Source of the DNA: a virus
Strand: one strand, 5' to 3'
IMG/VR virus record: IMGVR_UViG_3300046723_000024
Span: 1 to 32,415 of that record
Length of the DNA stretch: 32,415 bases
Made by a program: the position numbers and the translations under genes. Shown here piece after piece: positions 1-6,012 of this stretch. The notes below the pieces were generated by a model. It worked only from the letters and a program-made list of their open reading frames with translations. It was not told where the DNA came from and searched no databases. Numbering within the stretch: the stretch's first letter is position 1; each line of letters starts with the position of its first letter.

Positions 1-593
1 TTACACCCTTCTCCCGCGATGAGTTCGAAGGGAGCTATCTTGGATCCGAGGATCCGGTAGAAGCTGCGCGGCAGTTCGTGGTCCGCTGCTTCCTGGGACA
101 CGGCACCTGCAGCATGGACCCAACGGACTCGAATGGATTCCGAAGCCGTGACATCCGGGCCGGGAAAAGCTACGCCCGCGAATGGGCTGGCGTCCCTGCA
201 GCGATCGCGGTTGCCGCGAATCGTCTCTCAGGCGTCACGATCGAAAACCTCGACTGGCGGAAGCTCATCCCGAAATTTGACGGCCCGGACACATTCTTCT
301 ATGTGGATCCGCCTTACCTCGCGGAAACGCGAAGCGCGGGCGGCAAGGGCTACGTCCATGAGATGACCACGGAATGCCATCGCCAGCTCGCTTGGATGCT
401 GCAGCAGGTGAAGGGCAAGGTTGCGATCAGTGGCTACCCGTCGAGCCTCTACGAAGGTCTCTACTCCGCGTGGAGATCGGACACGAAACACACCACCGCG
501 AACGGCCAGAAAGGCTCCGTTCCGCGCGTGGAGCGCATGTGGATGAATTACGAGAACGTCCAAGTGGTGGCAACCCCACCCGAACCACAATAA
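1..593 (+). CDS. N6-adenine DNA methylase, D12/Dam class, 5'-truncated
   Basis: The frame is open from base 3 without a stop, so the N-terminus lies left of the window. The visible 197 codons contain the catalytic motif IV DPPY (in FFYVDPPYL, codons starting near base 300), followed by the family's typical helix and a VAISGYPSSLY strand. This is the arrangement of D12-class adenine-N6 methyltransferases (Dam family), which transfer methyl from S-adenosylmethionine to adenine in DNA. The S-adenosylmethionine motif I (FxGxG type) is not in view. Phages use such orphan enzymes to resist host restriction or mark their DNA; no partner restriction enzyme is recognisable beside it. The C-terminal tail VVATPPEPQ recurs almost unchanged at the end of the DUF551 gene ending at 1592. 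The internal ATG-like starts are not real starts. The family assignment is confident; the target site is unknown. Confidence 0.85.
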   Translation, partial: TPFSRDEFEGSYLGSEDPVEAARQFVVRCFLGHGTCSMDPTDSNGFRSRDIRAGKSYAREWAGVPAAIAVAANRLSGVTIENLDWRKLIPKFDGPDTFFYVDPPYLAETRSAGGKGYVHEMTTECHRQLAWMLQQVKGKVAISGYPSSLYEGLYSAWRSDTKHTTANGQKGSVPRVERMWMNYENVQVVATPPEPQ

Positions 594-669
594 AACAATG
601 ATAGACCATCCTGCATCCGAATCACTGCAACCCGTAGCCGAAGAGAAAGACTTGGTGGGGGTTGCCACC
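566..669. repeat. Inverted repeat pair across a gene boundary, copy 1
   Basis: GGTGGCAACC at 566-575 (end of the methylase gene) is the exact reverse complement of GGTTGCCACC at 660-669 (start of the next gene). The same two blocks occur again at 1559-1568 and 1606-1615, so this is a dispersed repeat as well as an inverted one. In RNA it could close a stem around the methylase stop and the next start. Confidence 0.6.
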
Positions 670-957
670 CACGACTTGTTAGCCCTGCAACGCGTGGCCG
701 ACATCGCCGCGATGTGCTGCATCGACCTTGGGGCGAATCTCTCATCCGCTCACAAGGAATACATGGCCGGGGAAATCTCGAACGGCGCGTTCCAGCATGT
801 CCTGGCACGCCACACCCGGATGCACGCCGCACTCCGGGAAGCTGGCTACACCGCCGAGCACGCGATCTTCGGATGGCCAGTGAAGCCTGGGGGTCTTTTC
901 TCTGTGGCTAACGTAAAATGTGCTGCCACCGGTAGCGAAAGGAGCGCCCATGAGTGA
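598..957 (+). CDS. Small phage protein of unknown function
   Basis: A 119-residue protein that I do not recognise. It is mixed charged/alanine-rich and probably helical in the middle (LLALQRVADIAAMCCIDLG). It starts with ATG four bases after the methylase stop, with an A-rich leader (TAAAACA) and no Shine-Dalgarno sequence. Its residues 20-28 (LVGVATHDLL) come from a DNA block that recurs at 1601-1625 and, in a degraded form, near 2065-2085. Its end overlaps the next gene by 8 bases, which suggests translational coupling. It is probably an accessory gene of the early or middle region. The reading frame is supported by its tight fit between neighbours. Confidence 0.6.
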   Translation: MIDHPASESLQPVAEEKDLVGVATHDLLALQRVADIAAMCCIDLGANLSSAHKEYMAGEISNGAFQHVLARHTRMHAALREAGYTAEHAIFGWPVKPGGLFSVANVKCAATGSERSAHE

Positions 958-1249
958 AACTGAAACGAAATTGCCGGTTGGTCAGCCACGGCTTGTTGTG
1001 CCTCTTCCGGAGTATCGCTACCTTGGCGACTTCGCGGCCTGCGAAATGTGGGCGGCTCGCCACATGACTTGCGACACCTGCCGTGTCTCATGGACTGGAT
1101 GCTGGGACAACTTCCAGTGCCCTGAATGCGGCGCGGGCGAACTGCCTAGCTGCGAGCCATCGTCCGGTATGACGCTCGGCAAATTACTTCGGCACAACGA
1201 ACCAAGCCCATCCGTGGGCGCAAATGAAAAGCAAAACAATGGACTGTGA
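950..1249 (+). CDS. Small zinc-ribbon protein
   Basis: A 99-residue protein with two cysteine pairs, CDTC (near residues 42-45) and CPEC (near 59-62), the spacing of a zinc ribbon. It also has a CxxxxA pair near residue 31. This is one of the few genes here with a good Shine-Dalgarno sequence (AAAGGAG at 938-944), which decides for the ATG at 950 over upstream alternatives. Zinc ribbons of this size bind nucleic acid or protein; the actual role is unknown. Its last codons (PSVGANEKQNN) lie in a DNA block that recurs upstream of the gene at 1971, where it is non-coding. It overlaps the next gene by about 11 bases. Confidence 0.65.
   Translation: MSETETKLPVGQPRLVVPLPEYRYLGDFAACEMWAARHMTCDTCRVSWTGCWDNFQCPECGAGELPSCEPSSGMTLGKLLRHNEPSPSVGANEKQNNGL
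1212..1241 (+). repeat. Start-site repeat, copy 1
   Basis: CCGTGGGCGCAAATGAAAAG followed by CAAAACAATG leads into the DUF551 gene. A near-identical block (two substitutions and a three-base gap) lies at 1947-1973 and ends in the ATG at 1971. The shared A-rich stretch GAAAAGCAAAA directly before ATG looks like the translation-initiation leader of both genes and favours 1239 as the start here. Confidence 0.65.
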
Positions 1250-1592
1250 AACATGTGGAACCGTTGGAATTGAAGAAGGGGCCGACTGCCCTAGGTGCGG
1301 ATTGCGACTGAGAAGCTTATGCCCATCGGATGCGGCGGCTGGTTCTGTGTGGCGACCGATGGAAACGGCGCCGCACGACGGTGTGACATGGTTGATCTGC
1401 TACGAATCGGATACCGGCGAAACAGGAATACTTATCTTCGACTCAAACCCCGAGGACAAAGACCAAGAACTCCCTGACGAGTGGACGGATGGATTCCGTG
1501 TATGGCACCCGACTTATTGGATGCCACTACCAGAACCTCCTACACAGAACGCCTCTGTGGTGGCAACCGCGCCACCGACACCCGAAAGCTAA
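1239..1592 (+). CDS. DUF551 domain protein with N-terminal zinc ribbon
   Basis: A 117-residue protein. Residues 1-25 hold two CxxC knuckles (CETC, CPRC). Residues about 39-100 match the DUF551 pattern seen in many phages: a start WRPMETAPHDG, a central β strand, and the signature end WMPLPEPP. DUF551 has no established function. I chose the ATG at 1239 because the repeated A-rich leader (also before 1971) ends there; an in-frame ATG at 1224 would add MKSKT and cannot be excluded. The C-terminal tail SVVATAPPTPES resembles the tail of the methylase gene ending at 593, because the underlying DNA is repeated. Confidence 0.75.
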   Translation: MDCETCGTVGIEEGADCPRCGLRLRSLCPSDAAAGSVWRPMETAPHDGVTWLICYESDTGETGILIFDSNPEDKDQELPDEWTDGFRVWHPTYWMPLPEPPTQNASVVATAPPTPES

Positions 1593-1615
1593 CCGACGTC
1601 CTCGCGGTTGCCACC
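1559..1615. repeat. Inverted repeat pair across a gene boundary, copy 2
   Basis: GGTGGCAACC (1559-1568) at the end of the DUF551 gene and GGTTGCCACC (1606-1615) after its stop are exact reverse complements. They are the same two words found at 566-575 and 660-669. In both places the second arm continues as CAC, two variable bases, then CTTGTT. Confidence 0.6.
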
Positions 1616-1745
1616 CACTCCTTGTTCGAGGGCCTAACTACCAAAAATCTCCGATACAAAAACAACACAACGGCGGATGGCCGAAACCGTAAGGTTAGGC
1701 TCGGGCTTCGAAAACCGAACTACGCATCCGCCACCCTCTCCGAAA
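1593..1745 (+). other. Non-coding stretch with two interleaved inverted repeats
   Basis: There is no convincing gene here. GCCTAAC (1632-1638) pairs with GTTAGGC (1694-1700), and GGCGGATG (1672-1679) pairs with CATCCGCC (1725-1732). The arms alternate (A, B, A', B'), which is the layout of a pseudoknot rather than nested hairpins. A long frame crosses this region (1481-2122) but its arginine/threonine-rich translation looks like a shadow. Confidence 0.4.
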
Positions 1746-1940
1746 ATGAAACGACCCAAGAAAAATCCCGACCTAGTCGAAGCGCTCTCACATCTCCGGG
1801 ACTGGTCCGTAATCGAGCGGAAACTCACGGAAGATCCCGGCGAGCACAAAACGTGGCGTTACGTGGAAGACTGGGCAAAGGGGACGGCTCTGAAATACCG
1901 GGTCGAACTCGCCCCGCCCGTCAGCCCCTCGAACGCCTAA
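1746..1940 (+). CDS. Small hypothetical protein
   Basis: A 64-residue, charged protein starting MKRPKKNPDLVEALSHLRDW and containing KTWRYVEDWAKGTALKYRVEL. The frame extends upstream to 1677, but that part is low-complexity and crosses the inverted repeats, so the ATG at 1746 is preferred. The amino-acid balance (helical, tryptophans, alternating charge) looks genuine. I do not recognise the family. It is followed by the start-site repeat that leads into the next gene. Confidence 0.55.
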   Translation: MKRPKKNPDLVEALSHLRDWSVIERKLTEDPGEHKTWRYVEDWAKGTALKYRVELAPPVSPSNA

Positions 1941-1946
1941 ACGCTC

Positions 1947-1973
1947 CCGTGGGAGCAACTGAAAAGCAAAATG
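1947..1973 (+). repeat. Start-site repeat, copy 2
   Basis: CCGTGGGAGCAACTGAAAAG followed by CAAAATG closely matches 1212-1241 and ends on the start codon of the gene at 1971. Here the block is intergenic, whereas the first copy is the coding end of the zinc-ribbon gene. Confidence 0.65.
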
Positions 1974-2207
1974 ACACCGAACGAACTCGAAGCCTACGAC
2001 GCCATGATGAAATCCCGCGACCAATGGAGGGAGCGAGCCGAGCGATTGGAGAGCTTATTCCCATCGGGACCCACGCCTTGTTCACCCTCTTTGAATCACC
2101 AGAAACCAACGAAACACAATGAACGCCTACAAAATAAACGACTGCGAAATCTACGCCGCTCACACCGCCAAGGAAGCCATCGACATTTACGTCGCCGAAA
2201 CGGGTGA
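1971..2207 (+). CDS. Small helical protein, probably frameshifted near 2050-2075
   Basis: The first 27 residues (MTPNELEAYDAMMKSRDQ and on to AERLE) look like a genuine helical phage protein. Beyond about base 2050 the frame becomes proline- and then arginine-rich, and it runs 89 bases into the next gene, giving an RRSHRQGSHRHLRRRNG tail that is only an out-of-frame copy of that gene. The neighbouring frame instead reads IPIGTHALFTLFESPETNETQ and stops at 2120-2122, forming a perfect ATGA overlap with the next start. A single -1 change would therefore restore a protein of about 50 residues. I give the literal frame end; the biological end is probably 2122. Confidence 0.45.
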   Translation: MTPNELEAYDAMMKSRDQWRERAERLESLFPSGPTPCSPSLNHQKPTKHNERLQNKRLRNLRRSHRQGSHRHLRRRNG

Positions 2208-2352
2208 AGGTTGGAACACCGATGACGACTCCGTGGAAACGATGAGTCCCGAAGATCAATGGCGGGATGAAGAAACGCCCGATGTGGAAGAAACCATTGC
2301 CGACGTCCTGGCTCGCACCACCAAGCCGGGCTTCATCGGTGCTATTGGGTGA
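2119..2352 (+). CDS. Small acidic hypothetical protein
   Basis: A 77-residue, strongly acidic protein (MNAYKINDCEIYAAHTAKEA, then WNTDDDSVETMSPEDQW). The ATG follows an A-rich leader (GAAACACA), typical of this genome. The opening βαβ-like pattern, with alanine-rich 'AHTAKEAIDIY', is common among small phage proteins of unknown function. The acidic character could suit a DNA-mimic or inhibitor, but nothing here proves it. Confidence 0.65.
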   Translation: MNAYKINDCEIYAAHTAKEAIDIYVAETGEGWNTDDDSVETMSPEDQWRDEETPDVEETIADVLARTTKPGFIGAIG

Positions 2353-2410
2353 ACAGAGAATTATAGGAACCCCGGAGTGCCCATAACACCAAACTCGAAA
2401 GATCAATCCC

Positions 2411-2625
2411 ATGAAATTCAAAACACTTGAGCAAGTGCTTGCGGCTTTTGAGGCGGCGAGTTTGGCGGAGGGCACTCTCGGAACACCCGCGGCGGGTATC
2501 TCACGACTGTGCGGGATTTTACGTCCATGCTGATGGCTGGCAAGGGAACGCCGGATCCATTCACAAAGCTCGGAACGTCCGCGCCCGAAGGTCAGGTCGT
2601 CATCCCTTTCCGCAAACACGCATGA
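2411..2625 (+). pseudogene. Small gene split by an apparent -1 frameshift
   Basis: From the ATG at 2411 the frame reads MKFKTLEQVLAAFEAASLAE and stops at 2531-2533. A second frame, open from 2452 but without its own start, reads EFGGGHSRNTRGGYLTTVRD and then FTSMLMAGKGTPDPF, and ends at 2623-2625 in an ATGA overlap with the nuclease gene. Joining them with one added base near the GGCGGC tract at 2452-2458 gives a smooth protein of 71 residues. It may be a sequencing or assembly indel, a real mutation, or a programmed -1 shift; no classic X XXY YYZ slippery heptamer is obvious. Function is unknown. Confidence 0.5.
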
Positions 2626-3035
2626 CCTCTCCAAAAAAGAAACCCGGCCAAGCCAACAAGGACGAGATCCTTCTGATCCTGCGCGGCTTCGTGCCGGCCG
2701 ATATGATCGCCGTGGAGCATCGATTCCACCCGGTGCGGATGTGGCGATTCGACTACTGCCTGCCATCAAAGATGATTGCGGTCGAATACCACGGGCACGC
2801 CGGATTCGTCGGCAAGGGCGTTTCTGGCCACTCCACGATCAAAGGTCTGACGAATGACTGCGAGAAGCTCAACAGCGCTCAGGCGGCAGGCTGGACAGTG
2901 CTGGCGTTCACCGCGCTTCACTTCAAGCCCGCCGACCGGGCGAAGCACAAGCTGACGAGTCCTTACGAGACGATCAAAGCGGCCTTCGAGGCCGCGAAAA
3001 TCCGGCAAAGCGAATCCCAACCCACCCTCTTTTGA
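2622..3035 (+). CDS. PD-(D/E)XK-type endonuclease
   Basis: A 137-residue protein with the layout of small Vsr/DUF559-like nucleases: RFDYC (Asp44) on a first strand, MIAVEYHGH (Glu55) on a second, then a helix NDCEKLNSAQAAGW and strand TVLAFTA. The helix with D-x-x-K-x-N-x-A-x-x-x-GW is typical of this group. Phage members act as recombination or Holliday-junction-like endonucleases, or restrict competitor DNA. One oddity is that the usual E-x-(E/D/K) second acidic or basic residue is replaced by Glu-Tyr-His. The ATG at 2622 overlaps the preceding stop as ATGA. The frame upstream (from 2427) is only the shadow of the frameshifted gene. Confidence 0.7.
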   Translation: MTSPKKKPGQANKDEILLILRGFVPADMIAVEHRFHPVRMWRFDYCLPSKMIAVEYHGHAGFVGKGVSGHSTIKGLTNDCEKLNSAQAAGWTVLAFTALHFKPADRAKHKLTSPYETIKAAFEAAKIRQSESQPTLF

Positions 3036-3037
3036 CC

Positions 3038-3229
3038 ATGAACACACCCAAACTATCCAAGGCCGTGAAGGACGGCGAACTAAGCACCATCCAGCTTCTT
3101 GAAATCGCCGCCAGCGAAATCCCTCCAGGGAGCGATCTGCGCGATCTACTCCTCGGGACCGCCAACCTCCTCAGCAAGATGAAAATCCAGCTTGCCACGG
3201 CGGTCGCGGAAAAGATGGAAAACGATTGA
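3038..3229 (+). CDS. Small helical hypothetical protein
   Basis: A 63-residue protein (MNTPKLSKAVKDGELSTIQL onward), predicted almost entirely helical. It contains SEIPPGSDLRDLLLGTANLL, a leucine-rich amphipathic stretch. The ATG at 3038 lies two bases after the nuclease stop, so the two are probably co-translated. I do not recognise the family. It is the last gene before the strong hairpin terminator at 3321-3396. Confidence 0.65.
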   Translation: MNTPKLSKAVKDGELSTIQLLEIAASEIPPGSDLRDLLLGTANLLSKMKIQLATAVAEKMEND

Positions 3230-3320
3230 CGGTCGTTCGGACAGTCAATAGAACCTTCATGTCAGGAATCACGGATTGAAGCCCGCTTGACATTTTTGAG
3301 AATGACCACACCAATAAACA
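3230..3320 (+). other. Non-coding stretch with a possible -35 element
   Basis: TTGACA at 3287-3292 is a perfect -35 word. At the proper distance (17 bases) the only candidate -10 is ACCAAT, or AATAAA slightly further on, both poor. Any transcript from here would enter the terminator hairpin directly, so it might produce a short structured RNA. No ORF is supported. Confidence 0.3.
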
Positions 3321-3396
3321 ACCTCCGCGCTGCTTTCTACCCGCCCTGTTTCATTCCAGGGGCTTCAACGGGTAGCGAGCGGCGCGGGGGTTTTTT
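3321..3396 (+). terminator. Long intrinsic terminator with an internal second hairpin
   Basis: Arms 3321-3343 and 3369-3391 pair at 22 of 23 positions, three of them G·U pairs valid only in a + strand RNA. Inside lies a second small hairpin, CCCTG (3344-3348) with CAGGG (3357-3361). The structure is followed by six T residues (3391-3396). It should end the transcript of the left accessory genes, only 10 bases before the HNH gene start. Confidence 0.85.
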
Positions 3397-3405
3397 GTTT
3401 CAACA

Positions 3406-3861
3406 ATGAAGAAAACCACATACGCAGAGGACAGGCTGGACCCAAGATGGCAGAAGTTACGGCTCATCGTGATGGCAAGGGACGGATTCGAATGCCAAGA
3501 TTGCGGATCAAAAAAAACCACGCTGAACGTCCATCATGAATACTACGTCACCGGGCGAAAATGCTGGATGTATCCGACATGGTCACTATCCACACTGTGC
3601 ACAACGTGCCACAAATATCGTCACGATTCGATCAAAAATTGGGAAGATGACCATGAGGATGGGACCGAGTGGGGAGGGACGTCATGGGAGGACTCAATCG
3701 GATTTCTCGGGATAGGAAAAATGGAGGATTTTGAAAATTCGCTTTTCAACATCGGGGCGGAAATAGGGCTTCACGACAAAAATTCAGGGGCGCTGGATTG
3801 GTTGTTGAATGCGGTCGTTGAGCAGAAAAAGAGAGACGGTGAGAGAGCGAGCGTCCCATGA
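3406..3861 (+). CDS. HNH endonuclease
   Basis: A 151-residue protein. The ββα-metal motif is visible: structural CxxC (Cys30, Cys33), the catalytic/metal HH pair in LNVHHEYYV (His43-His44), and a second CxxC (Cys65, Cys68) followed by HKYRHD. Such enzymes cut DNA with one divalent metal; free-standing phage copies often act as homing endonucleases. The residues after about 80 form an acidic tail with no recognised domain. GC is about 49% in my hand count over 3421-3660, well below the phage average, which fits acquisition. It starts ten bases after the terminator T-run with leader TTTCAACA and overlaps the next gene by four bases. Confidence 0.85.
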   Translation: MKKTTYAEDRLDPRWQKLRLIVMARDGFECQDCGSKKTTLNVHHEYYVTGRKCWMYPTWSLSTLCTTCHKYRHDSIKNWEDDHEDGTEWGGTSWEDSIGFLGIGKMEDFENSLFNIGAEIGLHDKNSGALDWLLNAVVEQKKRDGERASVP

Positions 3862-4610
3862 GCTGGTTCGCGCTCCATCGATCGGACGAGCTTTTCGCCT
3901 TGTTGGAGGAAGACCCAAAGGGCTTCTGTCTCCTCACCTTGATTGCGGCGAGGGCGAGATTTCAGGAAGATCCATGTCCGGTGACCGGCCTTCGGTATGG
4001 CCAGGCGTTTGTGGGCGATTTCAGGAAGGCGGGAATCGCCAGCAGGCAGGCTTATAGGCTCTCCATCAGAAGACTAACTGCCCGCGGCTTCGTGACCATC
4101 CAAGGAACCAACAAGGGAACCATCGCAACCCTATTGCCACAAGCGATTTACACCATTTCCACGCCAACAAAAGAACCAACAAAAGAACCAACAAAGAACC
4201 ATCAAGGAACCAACCAAGAACCACTAACCAACAAGGGAACAAGGGAACAAGGGAACAACGATGATCCGTCACTGTTCGTTTTTGAAGAACCTTCGGAACC
4301 GAAGAAGAAAGCCCGGTTCAATCCGATGACGACCAGGATCAAGAACAAGACCCCCGAAATGGACATGATCGGGGCGTGCTTCGGGGCACCTGAGGAGATC
4401 GTGTGGACCACGCTTGAAAGCCAATTACTCAAGCGGCTGGAGCCAACCCACAGCGAAATCAAGCTCATCCGCGAGTTCTACGCCTACGAGATCGAGGACA
4501 ACAATGGATACCGGAACCGGAGCGTAAAGGGACTTCTCCAAAACTGGTCCGCGCAACTCATCGCCGCCCGCGATTTCTTCAACAAGAACCCCCACCTGCC
4601 AAGATCATGA
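3858..4610 (+). CDS. Replication initiator-like protein, winged-helix N-terminus
   Basis: A 250-residue protein. Residues 1-95 resemble a winged-helix DNA-binding domain (LLTLIAARARF, AGIASRQAYRLSIRRLTARGF), as in phage O-like replication proteins. Residues about 103-134 are a polar TKEP/TNKGT linker encoded by a tandem DNA repeat array. The C-terminal part (after about 180) is helical and could bind the helicase. It sits directly upstream of the DnaB-like helicase and overlaps it by ATGA, the usual pairing of initiator or loader with helicase. An origin inside the initiator gene is known from lambda O and relatives. It could alternatively be a helicase loader; no Walker motif is present, which argues against a DnaC-type ATPase. 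Confidence 0.7.
   Translation: MSWFALHRSDELFALLEEDPKGFCLLTLIAARARFQEDPCPVTGLRYGQAFVGDFRKAGIASRQAYRLSIRRLTARGFVTIQGTNKGTIATLLPQAIYTISTPTKEPTKEPTKNHQGTNQEPLTNKGTREQGNNDDPSLFVFEEPSEPKKKARFNPMTTRIKNKTPEMDMIGACFGAPEEIVWTTLESQLLKRLEPTHSEIKLIREFYAYEIEDNNGYRNRSVKGLLQNWSAQLIAARDFFNKNPHLPRS
4100..4258 (+). repeat. Iteron-like direct repeats inside the initiator gene (candidate origin)
   Basis: Tandem units start with CCAACAA or similar and end in GAA: 4164-4175 and 4176-4187 (identical, CCAACAAAAGAA), 4188-4198, 4199-4209, 4210-4220, a partial unit 4221-4227, 4228-4239 (CCAACAAGGGAA), then CAAGGGAA twice to 4255. An upstream copy of CCAACAAGGGAA lies at 4108-4119. The strand is almost free of T, giving strong strand asymmetry. 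The position within the probable initiator gene matches lambdoid origins. Confidence 0.6.
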
Positions 4611-5980
4611 GCACCGACATCATCCACATTCCCACCCACTACGCGATCCCGCACAGCGTCACGCACGAAAAAGACGTGGTCTCGTGCTTCCTGAACCACC
4701 CGAGGACATTCGACGATTTCCCCCACATCACCGAAGACCACTTCCACCTTCCAGACACGCGCACGGCATTCAAGTTTGCCCGCCACCTCTACGACCAGCG
4801 CGGATTCGACGTCACAGACGTGGCCACGCTGCTCGACGAGATTAACCGGGTCGTCGGAATCGACAAGGTTGGAGGGGTCAGCGGATTCGCGGACCTCATG
4901 AACCGGGCATCCTTCCAGCGCGATCTTCCGTTCCACGTCGAGCGACTCAACCAATACCTCGCCAAGCGGCTCGCCATTGCGGCCGGCAAGGAGCTTGTGA
5001 GGGCCGCGTTCGAGGATGACGTGTCCGATGTAGTGGAAGCCGCCAGCGGGCCGATTACGGCCATCCACGATGCCCTCTGCGCCGCGAGGCCGACACTTTC
5101 GACCAAGCAGACGATCATCGAGTCGTTCGCCGCCTATGAGGCGCGTGTGAGGGGCAATGAAAAGGCGATGGGAATCGAGACGATCCCGGAAATCGACGAA
5201 TACCTGCGCGGGCTACATCCGGGGCGGGTGATCATCATCGGGGCCTATTCGGGCGGCGGCAAATCGGTTCTCAGTTCGCAAATCATCACCACCCAGGCAT
5301 TGGATGGAATCCCGGTGGGTGAAATCAATTACGAGATGCGCGAGCGGGATTCAATGGACCGGAAAATCATCCAAGTCTCACGAATCCCTTCCCAAGCGTT
5401 CATGGACCCGCTCACATACGCCCGGGAAAACAACTGCCCGCCGGTCAACGAGGGGTTCATGCGAGCCGTCAACCGGGCGAACAGAGAGCTTTCCGCCGCT
5501 CCGATCCACATCCGCAAGCCCCACAATTCCCAGCTTCGCACGCTGCTGGCGATGATCCGGAAAATGGTCCGCGAGAACGGCGTGAAAGTCATCGCCATCG
5601 ACTACCTTCAAAAGATCCGGTGCAAGGCGGATAGCCGCGAGGCAGAGATCACCGAAATATCAGGCGCCATTTTCGAGATCGCCGGTGAACTCGGGATTTC
5701 GATCCTGCTGCTGTCACAGATCAACGAGAGGGGCGACACCAAGCACGGAGTGGTCGCTTTCGAGGACTGCGACGGCTATCTCGTGATCGAGCAAGAGCGG
5801 GACAAGCAGGCCGAAAACTTCGGGCAGCACTACCACATTTTGCTGGCGAAGGATCGCCACAACGGGAACACCGGGAAAAAAATCTGCCTCGTGTTCGACC
5901 CCGAGACCGTGCGATTCATGCACGGATTCGTTGACAGGAAAAAGAAATCCAGCGGTCCGCAGAAAAAGCCGGGATACTGA
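4607..5980 (+). CDS. dnaB: DnaB-like replicative helicase
   Basis: A 457-residue protein of normal length for this family. An N-terminal helical domain (about 15-150) precedes the RecA-like ATPase: Walker A GAYSGGGKS (residues 212-220), Walker B VIAIDYLQ (328-335), a sensor strand LLLSQINERG (367-376), and the C-terminal KDRHNGNTG near residue 418 that carries the arginine-finger region. It would form a hexamer unwinding the replication fork using ATP. It is translationally coupled to the initiator-like gene by ATGA. No primase domain is fused and no DNA polymerase lies in the window, so host replication proteins are probably recruited. Confidence 0.92.
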   Translation: MSTDIIHIPTHYAIPHSVTHEKDVVSCFLNHPRTFDDFPHITEDHFHLPDTRTAFKFARHLYDQRGFDVTDVATLLDEINRVVGIDKVGGVSGFADLMNRASFQRDLPFHVERLNQYLAKRLAIAAGKELVRAAFEDDVSDVVEAASGPITAIHDALCAARPTLSTKQTIIESFAAYEARVRGNEKAMGIETIPEIDEYLRGLHPGRVIIIGAYSGGGKSVLSSQIITTQALDGIPVGEINYEMRERDSMDRKIIQVSRIPSQAFMDPLTYARENNCPPVNEGFMRAVNRANRELSAAPIHIRKPHNSQLRTLLAMIRKMVRENGVKVIAIDYLQKIRCKADSREAEITEISGAIFEIAGELGISILLLSQINERGDTKHGVVAFEDCDGYLVIEQERDKQAENFGQHYHILLAKDRHNGNTGKKICLVFDPETVRFMHGFVDRKKKSSGPQKKPGY

Positions 5981-6012
5981 GCCGCGACAACCTCCAAGCC
6001 CAAATTCCAACG

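Noticed and set aside
1481-2122. A 213-codon open frame across the small-gene region
   Set aside because: Its arginine/threonine-rich translation overlaps the better-looking genes at 1746 and 1971 and crosses intergenic repeats. Only its last about 20 codons may be used, after a frameshift.
4160-4258. CRISPR-like array
   Set aside because: The units are adjacent short repeats within a coding sequence, without spacers of constant length. An iteron array fits better. No other candidate array is present.
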